Position numbers and translations under genes: made by a program. A stretch of DNA of 64,000 nucleotides, taken from assembly GCF_000023105.1 (NCBI RefSeq), contig NC_012669.1, positions 930,001 to 994,000 of the forward strand. Reading direction: 5' to 3'. This DNA is from Beutenbergia cavernae DSM 12333 (GTDB lineage Bacteria; Actinomycetota; Actinomycetes; Actinomycetales; Beutenbergiaceae). Positions 8,421 through 17,655 of the stretch are shown in pieces (position 1 is the stretch's first letter; the number at the start of each line of letters is the position of its first letter). Under the pieces are notes generated by a model. That model ran no database searches, was not told the origin of the DNA, and was given only the letters and a program-made list of their open reading frames with translations.

Positions 8421-10520
8421 TCAGAAGCGCCCCCCACCGCCGCGGCGACCGCCGCTGCTCCGTCGGCTGCCGCCGCTGCTGCGCCGGCTCCCGCCGAACG
8501 ACCCGCCGCTGGAGCGCCGTGACCCGCCGCGGCTCGAACCGCCGCCGTAGCCGCCGCCGGTGAACCCGCCTCCCCAGCCGCCGCCCCCGCCCCCACCGCG
8601 GTTCCCGAACAGGATGCCGCCGAGGATCATCGACCCGAGGTCGGGCCCTCCGGACGAGGACTGCTGCGGGACCTGCTGCGACCGCTCCCAGGACTCGACG
8701 TCGCGCTGGGCGAGGCTCTGGGCCGACGTCGCGTACTCCTGCGCCTGCTGGGCGGTGGCCAGCGCGGCGCCGGGATCCGTCGCTGCCTGCGTGCGCGCCT
8801 GGGTGAGGAGCCGGATCGCCTCGGCGAGGCGCGTGCGGGCCTCGGGGCCGACGGCGCCGCGTCGGGTCTCGACGAAGTCGTTCGTCGCGCGGACCTGCGA
8901 CTCGAGACGGCCGAGGGTGCCCTCGAGCTGGGCCGCGGCCCGCTGCGTGACTTCCGCCTGCTCGCGCAGCGGCGCGAGCGACGCGTCGAGGGCGGCCTCC
9001 GCGTTCGCGATCCGGGTCAGGGCCGCGAGCGGGTCGCCGCCGGACGATGCGGCGCGCGCCGCGGCGATGGCCTGCGTGGCCTCGGCGACCTGGGCGTCGA
9101 CCCCGTGCCCCTGGCTCGTGGCGAGCCTGTCGGCGTCGGCGAGGTCGGCGGAGATCGAGGCGATGGCGGCCTCGAGCTTCGGCGCCGCCTGGGCCAGGTC
9201 GTCGCCCGCGCGGGAGACGGCGTCGAGCAGCGTCGCCGCCTGACCGGTCGCGCCCGTCGCGACCCGGATCTGCTCGAGCGCGGCGCCGCCGTCCTGGCGC
9301 TCGACCGCAGCCCGGCCCTGCGTCACCGCCTCCGTGGCGCCGTCCAGCAGGCGCTGGGCCTGATCGGGGTTCGCCACCACCGAGGCGAGCGCCGTGGCGG
9401 GGTAGGTGACCGCCAGGTTCGTGAGCGTCTCCCGCGCGGCCGGCACCCGGCCGGCGAGCTCGGTGACCCGGCCCTCCAGCGCGTCGAGCGTGGCCGGCGC
9501 GTTGCGCTGCTCCTCGCGGAGCTCGACGAACTGCTGGGCCTCGCCCTGCAGCGAGGCCTGGACCTGCTCCAGCGTCGTGATGATCTCGGCCATCATCGCG
9601 CGGGCCTGCGGCTCCGCCTCGGCGGTGGAGTCGTCGAGCTCCTGGCGCAGCTGGAACGCGCGGGCGACCTTCGGCCTGGCGTCGGCGAGCGCCGTCGCGA
9701 AGGACGCCGTCGCGGCGGACCCGAACTGGGCCTCGGCGAACCCGAGCTCCTGCTCGTAGGTGCGCATGCCGTCGTCGATCGCGACGAGTCCCGCGCTCGC
9801 ACGGCGGTTCAGCTCTTCCGTGCTCAGGGACTCGAGCGAACCGGGGGCCGAGGCGGGGCCGGCCTGCTGCCGCTGCCGCGAGCTCCGGCGCACCAGCCAC
9901 ACGACGAGCACCACGATCGCGGCGACCACGAGGATGCCGACGATGATCCACCCCGCGTTCGAGCCGCCCCCGCCGGAGGCGGCCCCGCTGCCGCCGCCGG
10001 CCGCGTCGCGCAGTCCGTCCGCGGCCGCGATCGCCGCACCTGCCCAGTCGTCGTCGGCCAGCGCGGGTTCGATCTGCTCCGAGCGGATCGTGGCGAGCTG
10101 GTCGTCGGTGACGGACGCGCTCGCCCCGAGCGAGAAGTCGTAGACCCGGTCCTCGACCGCGACGGCGAGCAACGCGTCGTCGTCACCCAGCTGCGACAGG
10201 TTCGCCGTCTCGTCGGCCCAGTCGCCGCCGTCCATGCCGTCGAACGAGTCGACGTACACGACGAACAGGTCGTACGGAGTGTCCTCCGCGAGGGCGTCCG
10301 CCGCGTCCAGGATGTCGGCCGTGCTCCCTGCGAGGACCGCGGCGCTGGTGGTGTCGGTCACGCGGTCGTCGAGCCGGAGCGGCTCGTCGGCGAGAGCGGC
10401 AGGGGCGAGCAGCACGGTGGCGGCGACGACGGCGCAGGCCGTGGCCGCGAGGCGCGTGCGGTGGCGTGCGGGAGACCCTGCGTCAGCCTGGGTCAGGGGT
10501 GTCGTGCGGCGTCGCGTCAC
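8421..10520 (-). CDS. TPM domain membrane protein with Gly/Ser/Arg-rich tail
   Basis: A 699-residue protein. An N-terminal signal peptide ends about residue 42 (LLAPAALADEP). A TPM_phosphatase domain follows (LRLDDRVTDTT to about residue 175, with the segment DLFVVYVDSF), then a transmembrane helix (WIIVGILVVAAIVVLVVWLV). About 380 residues of alanine-rich coiled coil come next. The tail is almost only Gly, Ser and Arg, with repeated RRSSGG. The TPM domain would lie outside and the long coiled coil inside. The GTG at 10520 was chosen because it directly precedes a twin-basic signal peptide; the upstream extension lacks one. It is followed by pspA. Confidence 0.85.
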   Translation of the reverse strand: MTRRRTTPLTQADAGSPARHRTRLAATACAVVAATVLLAPAALADEPLRLDDRVTDTTSAAVLAGSTADILDAADALAEDTPYDLFVVYVDSFDGMDGGDWADETANLSQLGDDDALLAVAVEDRVYDFSLGASASVTDDQLATIRSEQIEPALADDDWAGAAIAAADGLRDAAGGGSGAASGGGGSNAGWIIVGILVVAAIVVLVVWLVRRSSRQRQQAGPASAPGSLESLSTEELNRRASAGLVAIDDGMRTYEQELGFAEAQFGSAATASFATALADARPKVARAFQLRQELDDSTAEAEPQARAMMAEIITTLEQVQASLQGEAQQFVELREEQRNAPATLDALEGRVTELAGRVPAARETLTNLAVTYPATALASVVANPDQAQRLLDGATEAVTQGRAAVERQDGGAALEQIRVATGATGQAATLLDAVSRAGDDLAQAAPKLEAAIASISADLADADRLATSQGHGVDAQVAEATQAIAAARAASSGGDPLAALTRIANAEAALDASLAPLREQAEVTQRAAAQLEGTLGRLESQVRATNDFVETRRGAVGPEARTRLAEAIRLLTQARTQAATDPGAALATAQQAQEYATSAQSLAQRDVESWERSQQVPQQSSSGGPDLGSMILGGILFGNRGGGGGGGWGGGFTGGGYGGGSSRGGSRRSSGGSFGGSRRSSGGSRRSSGGRRGGGGRF

Positions 10521-10633
10521 GGGGCGATCCTCCGCCAGGTCGGCGACCTCGTGCAACGCGAGCGGGCCCGAGGAGCCCCCGAGCGTGTCGTACCGTGAGC
10601 CTCGCCCCGCTCGCACGAACCCGCAGGAGACCC

Positions 10634-11395
10634 ATGTCCGCCGCCCCCCAGCCGCCGGTCCTCACCGTCGTCCAGCAGGGTCCGGACGTCGGTCCCGACC
10701 TGTTCGCGTCGTGGCTCACGGGGCTGGACCTGCGCATCGTGCGGGCGGATCTCGGCGTGCCCGTGCCAGCCGTCGGGGCCGTGGGCGACGGGCTCCTCGT
10801 GCTCGGCGGACAGATGACGGCGTTCGACGACGACGCCGCGCCGTGGCTGCCGGCCGTCCGCGCGCTGCTCGTGGACGCCGCAGCGTCGGACGTCCCGACG
10901 CTCGGCGTCTGCCTCGGGGCGCAGCTGCTCGCCCGCGCCCTGGGCGGCCGGGTGGAGGTCGCGGCGCCGCACGGGCGCGAGGCCGGCGTCGTCGACGTGC
11001 GGTGGCGGCCCGATGCGGCCGACGACGCCGTGCTCGGCCCGGCGCTCGCCTCCGTCGGCGGTGGGCGGCCGCCGTCGTCGTCCCCGGTGCTGAGCATGCA
11101 CGCCGACGTCGTCACGGAGCTGCCGCCCGGGGCCGTGTGGCTCGGCAGCTCGGCCGTCTACCCGTTCCAGGCGTTCCGGTGCGGCTCGGCGCTGGGCGTG
11201 CAGTTCCACCCCGAGGCGTCCGACCACACGCTCCTCCACTGGGCGTCGGGGCACGACGACGTCGACGTCGCCGAGGTGCGTGCCCAGCTCGACGAGCGCG
11301 GCGAGCACGCCCATGCGCTCGGCCGTGCGCTCGCGGCCGCCTTCGCGGCCCAGGTGCGCGCCGCCTCCGACGCGCGGACCTGCGCGTCGGCCTGA
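10634..11395 (+). CDS. Class I glutamine amidotransferase-like protein
   Basis: A 253-residue stand-alone class I amidotransferase fold, of the GuaA-N/YfeJ-like group. The nucleophile elbow is GVCLGAQLLA with Cys93; the catalytic His and Glu are in VQFHPEAS. The strand GDGLLVLGGQMTAFDD matches the oxyanion-side motif of the group. No synthetase partner is adjacent, so the ammonia acceptor or alternative peptidase substrate is unknown. AGGAGA lies 5 nt before the ATG, which fixes the start. Confidence 0.85.
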   Translation: MSAAPQPPVLTVVQQGPDVGPDLFASWLTGLDLRIVRADLGVPVPAVGAVGDGLLVLGGQMTAFDDDAAPWLPAVRALLVDAAASDVPTLGVCLGAQLLARALGGRVEVAAPHGREAGVVDVRWRPDAADDAVLGPALASVGGGRPPSSSPVLSMHADVVTELPPGAVWLGSSAVYPFQAFRCGSALGVQFHPEASDHTLLHWASGHDDVDVAEVRAQLDERGEHAHALGRALAAAFAAQVRAASDARTCASA

Positions 11396-11548
11396 TATTC
11401 ACTTTCGCGTGGTGGCGGGAACACGCCACGATGTCGGACGGTTGTGATCATCTGAGGCCCTCGAGCCTCCGCGCCGCTCCCGTGCCACCGTCGTGGTTCG
11501 CGGCGAGGCACGACCGTCCGCGACCCCGCCACGGAAGGCACCGCCTGC

Positions 11549-13018
11549 ATGTCCGCGACCCTGCCCAACCCCGTCCCGACGGCTGAGCCCGAGCGCCTCA
11601 GCCGGGACAAGTTCGTCCTCATCGCCCTGCTTCTCGGCTCCGCCTTCGTCGTCATCCTCAACGAGACCACCATGAGCGTCGCGCTCGCGCCGCTCATGAA
11701 GGACCTCGGCATCACCGCCACCACGGGTCAGTGGCTCACCACGGCGTTCATGCTCACCATGGCCGTCGTCATCCCTGCCACCGGCTACCTGCTGCAGCGG
11801 CTCGGTACCCGCGGGGCGTACCTGCTCGCGATGTCCCTGTTCAGCGCGGGCACCCTGCTCGCCGCCGTCTCGCCCACGTTCCCGATCCTGCTCGGCGCCC
11901 GGGTCGTCCAGGCCTCCGGGACCGCGATCATGATGCCGCTGCTCATGACGACGATCATGACGATCGTGCCGACGTCGTCCCGCGGCAAGATCATGGGGAA
12001 CGTCGCGATCGTCATGGCCGCCGCGCCCGCGCTCGGGCCCGCCATCTCCGGCGTCATCCTCAACTCGCTCGGGTGGCGGTGGGTCTTCGGCATCGTGCTG
12101 CCGATCGCCCTGGTGTCGCTGGTGGCCGGGTTCCTGCACGTGCGCGACACGGGTGAGCGGACGCGCGCGCCGCTGGACCCGCTGTCGCTGGTGCTCGCCG
12201 TGGTGGCGTTCGGTGGGCTCGTGTACGGACTGTCGAGTCTCGGCGAGGCCGCCCGGCACGCGCCGCCGGTGCCGCCGTGGATCCCGCTGACGGCGGGCTC
12301 GGTGATGCTCGTGGCGTTCGTCGCTCGTCAGCTCCTGCTCCAGCGGACCGACCGCGCGCTCCTCGACCTCCGCGTGTTCAGCTCGCGGTCGTTCGCCGTC
12401 TCCCTCGGGATCATGGCCGTGTCGATGATCGCGTTGTTCGGGTCGCTGATCCTGCTCCCGCTCTACCTGCAGGACTCGCTCAACCTCACGTCCCTCACCA
12501 CCGGCCTGATCGTGCTGCCGGGCGGCCTCGCCATGGGCCTCCTCGGTCCGACCGTGGGGCGGCTGTTCGACCGGGTCGGCCCCCGACCGCTGGTCATCCC
12601 GGGCGCCGCGGTGGTGCTCGGCGCGCTGGGTCTCCTCACGACCGTGAGCGCCGGCACGTCGCCGTGGTTCGTGCTCGGCGCGCACGTGCTGCTGAGCCTC
12701 GGCCTGGCGTTCGTGTTCACGCCGCTGTTCACGACGGCGCTCGGGGCCCTCGAGCCGCACCTGTACTCGCACGGCTCCGCCGTCATCGGCACGACGCAGC
12801 AGCTCGCCGGGGCCGCGGGCACGGCCATGTTCGTCGCGGTCATGACACAGGGTTCCGTGGCGGCGGGGGAGGCCGGGGCGTCGCCCGCGGCGGCGCTGGC
12901 CGACGGCGTCGGGACGGCGTTCGTGTGGGGCGCGGCCTTCATGGCGCTCGCGTTCGCCCTGACGTTCCTGCTCCGCCGGCAGCCCGCCGCGGAGCTGGAG
13001 CACGCCGTCGCGCACTGA
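11549..13018 (+). CDS. DHA2-family MFS drug/metabolite exporter
   Basis: A 489-residue proton-driven exporter of the EmrB/QacA type, with about 14 predicted membrane helices. Loop motif QRLGTRGAYLLAM and the antiporter motif C region around ALGPAISGVILNSLGWRWVF are recognisable. It stands alone, without an adjacent TetR or MarR gene, so regulation is unclear. The 153 bp upstream hold a weak inverted repeat (GTGGCG/CGCCAC, 11412-11429) that could be an operator. It ends at a strong shared terminator. Substrate is unknown; Lde/LmrB-like multidrug efflux is a reasonable guess. Confidence 0.9.
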   Translation: MSATLPNPVPTAEPERLSRDKFVLIALLLGSAFVVILNETTMSVALAPLMKDLGITATTGQWLTTAFMLTMAVVIPATGYLLQRLGTRGAYLLAMSLFSAGTLLAAVSPTFPILLGARVVQASGTAIMMPLLMTTIMTIVPTSSRGKIMGNVAIVMAAAPALGPAISGVILNSLGWRWVFGIVLPIALVSLVAGFLHVRDTGERTRAPLDPLSLVLAVVAFGGLVYGLSSLGEAARHAPPVPPWIPLTAGSVMLVAFVARQLLLQRTDRALLDLRVFSSRSFAVSLGIMAVSMIALFGSLILLPLYLQDSLNLTSLTTGLIVLPGGLAMGLLGPTVGRLFDRVGPRPLVIPGAAVVLGALGLLTTVSAGTSPWFVLGAHVLLSLGLAFVFTPLFTTALGALEPHLYSHGSAVIGTTQQLAGAAGTAMFVAVMTQGSVAAGEAGASPAAALADGVGTAFVWGAAFMALAFALTFLLRRQPAAELEHAVAH

Positions 13019-13035
13019 GCGGCACGGGCCGGCCG

Positions 13036-13076
13036 CGTGGAAGGTCGGTTGCCCTCACGGCAACCGACCGTCCACG
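13036..13076. terminator. Bidirectional terminator hairpin
   Basis: GGTCGGTTGCC pairs perfectly with GGCAACCGACC around a 5-nt CTCAC loop, and CGTGGA/TCCACG extends the stem beyond single mismatches. It lies between the convergent MFS gene and the helicase gene and can serve both strands. Confidence 0.8.
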
Positions 13077-13121
13077 TCGCCGCCGCGCGCGCCAGCCCGA
13101 CCTCGACAGACCGGGTGGACG

Positions 13122-14768
13122 TCACACGTCGGCGGCGAGGTCCTCGGCGTCGATGATCCGGTAGGCGTATCCCTGCTCGGCGAGGAAGCGCTGCCGGTGC
13201 GCGGCGAAGTCCTGGTCGACCGTGTCGCGGGCGACGACGGCGTAGAAGTGCGCCGTCCGCCCGTCGCCCTTCGGGCGGAGCAGGCGGCCGAGGCGCTGCG
13301 CCTCCTCCTGCCGCGAGCCGAACGACCCGGAGACCTGGATCGCTACCGCAGCCTCGGGCAGGTCGATCGAGAAGTTCGCCACCTTGCTCACGACCAGCGT
13401 CGTCACGTCACCGCTGCGGAACGCGTCGAACAGGCGCTGGCGCTCGGGCACCGTCGTCGCCCCGGTGATCACCGGCGCCCCGATCTGCTCGCCGAGCTCC
13501 TCGAGCTGGTCGAGGTACTGCCCGATCACGAGCGTCTGCTCGCCGTCGTGCTTGCGCAGCAGCTCGCGCACCACCCGCGACTTCCCGGCCGCCGTGGCGG
13601 CGAGCCGGTACCGGTCCTCGGGCTCCGCCGTCGCGTACGCCATCCGTGCCGAGTCCGGCAGCGTCAGCCGGATCTCCACGCAATCCGCCGGTGCGATGTA
13701 GCCCTGGGCCTCGATGTCCTTCCACGGTGCGTCGTACCGCTTCGGCCCGATGAGGCTGAACACCTCGTCCTCGCGGCCGTCCTCGCGCACGAGCGTGGCC
13801 GTGAGACCGAGCCGACGGCGTGCCTGCAGGTCGGCGGTCATGCGGAAGATGGGCGCCGGCAGCAGGTGGACCTCGTCGTAGACCACGAGCCCCCAGTCCC
13901 GCGCGTCGAGCAGCTCGAGGTGGGTGTACACACCCTTCCGCCGGGTGGTGAGCACCTGGTACGTGGCGATCGTCACCGGCCGGACCTCCTTGCGGGAGCC
14001 GGAGTACTCGCCGATCTCGTCCTCGGTGAGCGAGGTGCGGCGCAGCAGCTCGTCCCGCCACTGACGGGCGCTCACGGTGTTCGTCACGAGGATGAGCGTC
14101 GTCGTCTGCGACTGGGCCATGGCCGCCGCGCCCACGAGCGTCTTCCCCGCACCGCAGGGGAGGACGACGACGCCGCTCCCGCCGTGCCAGAACGACTCCA
14201 CCGCCTCGCTCTGGTACGGCCGCAGCGCCCAGCCGTCCTCCGCGAGCTCGATCGCGTGGGCCTCGCCGTCGACGTACCCCGCGAGGTCCTCCGCCGGCCA
14301 GCCGAGCTTGAGCAGCACCTGCTTGAGGTGACCGCGTTCACTGGGGTGGACGACGACGTTCTCCGGGTCGAGGCGCGCACCGACCAGTCCGGCGGTCCGC
14401 TTGGAACGCAGCACCTCCTCGAGCACCGGCACCTCGAGCGCACGCAGCACCAGCCCGTGCGCCGGGTCGTTGACGAGCTGGAGGCGGCCGTAGCGCGACA
14501 TCGTCTCGGCGACGTCGACGAGCAGGGCGTGCGGGACCGGGTACCGGCTGTAGGCGAGCAACGTGTCGACGACCTGCTCGGCGTCGTGCCCGGCGGCGCG
14601 CGCGTTCCACAGGCCGAGCGGGGTGAGGCGGTACGTGTGGACGTGCTCCGGGGCGCGCTCGAGCTCGGCGAACGGCGCGATCGCGCGACGGCAGGCCTGG
14701 GCCTGGTCGTGGTCGATCTCGAGGAGGAGGGTCTTGTCGGACTGGACGATCAGGGGGCCTGACGGCAT
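13122..14768 (-). CDS. XPB-type DNA repair helicase (SF2)
   Basis: A 548-residue ATP-dependent 3'-5' helicase of the bacterial XPB group. An N-terminal damage-recognition-like domain (about 1-180) is followed by RecA-like domain 1 with Walker A LPCGAGKT, motif Ia TNTVSARQW and Walker B YDEVH, and motif III GLTATLVREDG. Domain 2 has motif VI QRLGRLLRPKG. The DEVH box in place of DEAD is typical of XPB. The ATG was selected by comparison with the family N-terminus (GPLIVQSDKTLLLE); GAGAAT lies 6 nt upstream, so the mRNA may be leaderless. It is followed in many actinobacteria, as here, by a helicase-associated protein; a repair complex is inferred. Confidence 0.92.
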   Translation of the reverse strand: MPSGPLIVQSDKTLLLEIDHDQAQACRRAIAPFAELERAPEHVHTYRLTPLGLWNARAAGHDAEQVVDTLLAYSRYPVPHALLVDVAETMSRYGRLQLVNDPAHGLVLRALEVPVLEEVLRSKRTAGLVGARLDPENVVVHPSERGHLKQVLLKLGWPAEDLAGYVDGEAHAIELAEDGWALRPYQSEAVESFWHGGSGVVVLPCGAGKTLVGAAAMAQSQTTTLILVTNTVSARQWRDELLRRTSLTEDEIGEYSGSRKEVRPVTIATYQVLTTRRKGVYTHLELLDARDWGLVVYDEVHLLPAPIFRMTADLQARRRLGLTATLVREDGREDEVFSLIGPKRYDAPWKDIEAQGYIAPADCVEIRLTLPDSARMAYATAEPEDRYRLAATAAGKSRVVRELLRKHDGEQTLVIGQYLDQLEELGEQIGAPVITGATTVPERQRLFDAFRSGDVTTLVVSKVANFSIDLPEAAVAIQVSGSFGSRQEEAQRLGRLLRPKGDGRTAHFYAVVARDTVDQDFAAHRQRFLAEQGYAYRIIDAEDLAADV

Positions 14769-14809
14769 CCGACCATTCTCCCGCACCCCGGGGGTGGTGC
14801 CGTTCTCGG

Positions 14810-17098
14810 TCAGTCGACGGCGACGATGCGGTGCGCGGCGACGGTGATGTCCGCCTCGCGGGCGAGGTCGCGCACCCGGATGCGGCCGGCGTCGACCCGC
14901 AGCGGGCGGACCCGACGGCGCTGCACGGCGCCGCTCGGTCCGGCGACAGCGAGCCAGACGTCCGTTCCCGCCTCGACCGCGCGCCGCAGCGCGGCCAGCG
15001 CGTGGGCGGGGTCGTCGGCAGCGGCCCCGGCCGCGCGCGAGGCGAGCACGCGCTGGCTGCGTTCCTCGCCGTGCCGCAGGGAGCGGACGACGGCGGTGAG
15101 CGCGTCGCCGGTGAGCGGGGCTTCCGCAGAGGTGTCGCCGTCGCCGCGCGGACGGCGGGGCGACGGCGCGACCGATCGGCGCCGTCCGACGTCGAGCGAC
15201 AGCACCGCACCGTCGCTGCCCTCGATGGCCGGCGCGTGCCCCCGTGCGCGCAGCACGCGAGCGACCTCGACCGCCGGCACCTGGGCGACCACGACCGTGG
15301 GGGCGATCGCGCGCAGCCCGAGGGGGTCGAGAGCGGCGTCCGCGAGAAGAGCGGTGAGCACGCCGGGGTCGTCCGACCGGAGATAGCTCGACGCCGAGCC
15401 GGTCCGCAGGTGCCCGTGCCGGCGGGCGGCGTCGCGGATCGCGTACTCGAGGGGCTGCGGCACGCCCGTGCGGGAGTGAGTGCTCAGCCGGGTCATGAGC
15501 TCGTCCGGGTCGAGCCCGGCGTCGAGAGCACGCTGCACGGACGCCTGGGAGAAACGCACCGTGAGGGCGCCGCCGCGCGACTCGACGTCGGCGCTCGCGG
15601 CGAGCAGGTCCGCGAGGGCGGGGGTGGGGCGCCCCGGGACGACTCCGGTGAGGTCCGCCTGGAGGAGCAGGTCGTCGATGGCCGGCGGCAGGGCGGCCTC
15701 GAGGGCGGCCGCCAGGACCCCGGCATCGGGCCGCGCGCCGCCGTCGGGTGCCAGCGCCGTCGCGACGGCACGCCCCGGACCGGTCAGCGCCCCGGCGCCG
15801 GTGAGCCCGAGCCACGCCGCCTCGGCCAGGATCGCCTCGACGGTGGCGAGAGGCGGGACCTGGCGGGGCGTGTGCCACGCCCACCACGCGTGCACGGCAC
15901 CGGCGTCAGGAGCCGCGCCTTCCGGCCAGGAGGCGAGCGCGACCAGCACCTGCCGGCGGGCACCCGGCGCCCAGCGGCGCACCAGCAGCGGGTCCAGGGC
16001 CGCTCGCAGCTCACCCTTCTCGCCGCGGGAGCCCACGAGCCACGGCACGCGGTTCGTCGTCGACCAGGCGACGACGAGGCGGGCCCAGCGGGAGGCCACG
16101 TCGCCGTCGTGGTCCTCGCCCGCGGGAGTGGGTGCCCAGGCGGAGCCCTCGACGTCGTGCAGCGGCGCGACGAGCTCAGCGGTCGCGGCGAGCTCGACGA
16201 CGAACGCGGCGTGCTCCGTCGGCGCTCCGATGCGCGCGGCGAACTTGCGCACGTCCCGCACGCCGACCCCGCCGGAGCGCAATGCCGGCGGCGGCTCGTC
16301 GCCCCAGGCCCGGGCGAGCTCCCCGACCTCCCGGACGATCTCCTCCGCGGCGCGCACGCCCTCGGCGGCGACCGTCGTCGGCGGGCGCTCCGGCGCGTCG
16401 GCGAGCGGCGGCGTCGTCGCGACGTCCGCGTGGGTGCGGCCGTGACGGGCGAGGAGCCCGATGGCGCGGGGGAGCACCAGCTGCGTGGGGCCGACGCGCA
16501 CGAGGAGGTGGTGCTCGAGGAGCCAGGCCGCGCCCGGGGGCGGGTCGTGCTCGGGGACGGTGCCCACGGGCGGACCCCAGGTGAGTGCGTCGAGCGTGCG
16601 GCGTGCCTCGCGCGGCGCCGCCGCCAGGAGCGCGTCCAGCTCGTCGGGCCCCGTCGGTGCGCCGGGATGCGTCGCCATGACCGGGCCGAGCCCGGCGGGG
16701 TGGGGACCGAGGGCCTCGGACAGGTGCGGGACGGGGGACCACGCGCCGTCGTCGTCGTGCACCAGGCCGAGAGCCGCGAGGTGCGCGACGGCGGGTGCGG
16801 CGTCGAGCCCGGTGGCCTCGCCCAGTCGCTCGGTCGAGGCGGACTCGAGCGCCACGACCGCTTCCGCGACCGCGAGAGTGGGGGCGTCGCAGGTGGCCAG
16901 CGCGCGGGACGTGGACGGCCGTGAGGCGGCCCTCGAGGCGAGCGCCGTGAGCGAGGACGGCTCGGGGACGAGCAGGTCCCGGCGGAGCCGGAGGAGCTCG
17001 ACGAGCGACTCGTCCGACCAGGTCGTGAGCGACGACGGCGACCGCGTCGCCGTGTCCGCGCCCTCCGGGCGAGCCTCGCTGCGACGGAAGGTGGGCAT
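14810..17098 (-). CDS. Helicase-associated (Helicase_C_3) domain protein
   Basis: A 762-residue protein without ATPase motifs. Residues about 480-620 match the XPB/Ssl2-associated Helicase_C_3 domain (SSYLRSDDPGVLTALLADAA, then GLRAIAPTVVVAQVPAVEVARVL), and the last 80 residues resemble a WYL-like ligand or nucleic-acid-binding module. The N-terminal half is helical with HTH-like segments. It is encoded immediately upstream of the XPB helicase on the same strand (41 bp gap), suggesting an accessory subunit. TAGAGT ends 7 nt before the ATG, so it is probably translated from a leaderless mRNA. Confidence 0.8.
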   Translation of the reverse strand: MPTFRRSEARPEGADTATRSPSSLTTWSDESLVELLRLRRDLLVPEPSSLTALASRAASRPSTSRALATCDAPTLAVAEAVVALESASTERLGEATGLDAAPAVAHLAALGLVHDDDGAWSPVPHLSEALGPHPAGLGPVMATHPGAPTGPDELDALLAAAPREARRTLDALTWGPPVGTVPEHDPPPGAAWLLEHHLLVRVGPTQLVLPRAIGLLARHGRTHADVATTPPLADAPERPPTTVAAEGVRAAEEIVREVGELARAWGDEPPPALRSGGVGVRDVRKFAARIGAPTEHAAFVVELAATAELVAPLHDVEGSAWAPTPAGEDHDGDVASRWARLVVAWSTTNRVPWLVGSRGEKGELRAALDPLLVRRWAPGARRQVLVALASWPEGAAPDAGAVHAWWAWHTPRQVPPLATVEAILAEAAWLGLTGAGALTGPGRAVATALAPDGGARPDAGVLAAALEAALPPAIDDLLLQADLTGVVPGRPTPALADLLAASADVESRGGALTVRFSQASVQRALDAGLDPDELMTRLSTHSRTGVPQPLEYAIRDAARRHGHLRTGSASSYLRSDDPGVLTALLADAALDPLGLRAIAPTVVVAQVPAVEVARVLRARGHAPAIEGSDGAVLSLDVGRRRSVAPSPRRPRGDGDTSAEAPLTGDALTAVVRSLRHGEERSQRVLASRAAGAAADDPAHALAALRRAVEAGTDVWLAVAGPSGAVQRRRVRPLRVDAGRIRVRDLAREADITVAAHRIVAVD

Positions 17099-17105
17099 CC
17101 ACACC

Positions 17106-17111
17106 ACTCTA
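17106..17111 (-). promoter_or_regulatory. -10 box TAGAGT, leaderless start of helicase-associated gene
   Basis: TAGAGT on the minus strand followed by 7 nt and ATG places +1 at the start codon. No good -35 match was found. Confidence 0.5.
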
Positions 17112-17181
17112 CGGCGGTGGCGGGCGGCGCTCGGGGTCTGCCAGCGCGGCACCTACCGGCGACTCCCGCGCCGTCAGCGGT

Positions 17182-17187
17182 TATCCT
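17182..17187 (+). promoter_or_regulatory. Possible -10 box of the cold-shock gene
   Basis: TATCCT in an otherwise very GC-rich stretch; it would give a 5' leader of about 60 nt ahead of the cold-shock gene. The -35 region is not recognisable. Confidence 0.3.
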
Positions 17188-17252
17188 TGACCCGCTCGAC
17201 GCGTACCCGTTCCGCTCATGCGCGCCCTCGAACAGGAAGTCAGGGATCTCCA

Positions 17253-17636
17253 GTGCCCACCGGCAAGGTCAAGTTCTTCGACGCCGACCGCGGCTTCGGC
17301 TTCATCGCGGCCGACGACGGCGGCGAGGTCTTCCTGCACGCCTCCGCCCTCCCGGCGGGATCGCCGTCGCCGAAGCCCGGCACGCGGGTGGACTTCGGCA
17401 TCGCCGACGGTCGCCGCGGGCCGCAGGCGTTGTCCGTGACGATCCTCGACCCGGCGCCGTCCGTGGCGCGGGGGCAGCGACGCCCGGCCGAAGACATGGT
17501 CCCGGTCGTCGAGGACCTCATCAAGCTGCTCGACGGCGCCTCCAACAGCCTGCGCCGAGGCCGCTACCCGGAGCGCGCCCAGGCGACGAAGCTCGCCCAG
17601 GTGATGCGCGTCGTCGCCGACGACTTCGACGCCTGA
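17253..17636 (+). CDS. Cold-shock domain protein
   Basis: A 127-residue protein. Residues 1-65 form a CspA-type OB fold with RNP-1 (RGFGFIA) and RNP-2 (EVFLHAS) that binds single-stranded RNA or DNA. The C-terminal 55 residues are an actinobacteria-specific helical extension (EDMVPVVEDLIKLLDGAS). The GTG start gives PTGKVKFFD, the invariant family N-terminus. It precedes the DUF3027 gene by 19 bp and the two probably form an operon with the sacsin-type gene. Confidence 0.93.
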   Translation: MPTGKVKFFDADRGFGFIAADDGGEVFLHASALPAGSPSPKPGTRVDFGIADGRRGPQALSVTILDPAPSVARGQRRPAEDMVPVVEDLIKLLDGASNSLRRGRYPERAQATKLAQVMRVVADDFDA

Positions 17637-17655
17637 GCGCCCGGAAGGAGCATCG

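Noticed and set aside
11399-13015. A 538-codon antisense frame over the DHA2 exporter
   Set aside because: The translation is His/Arg/Glu-biased, the pattern expected for the complement of GC-rich membrane-protein codons.
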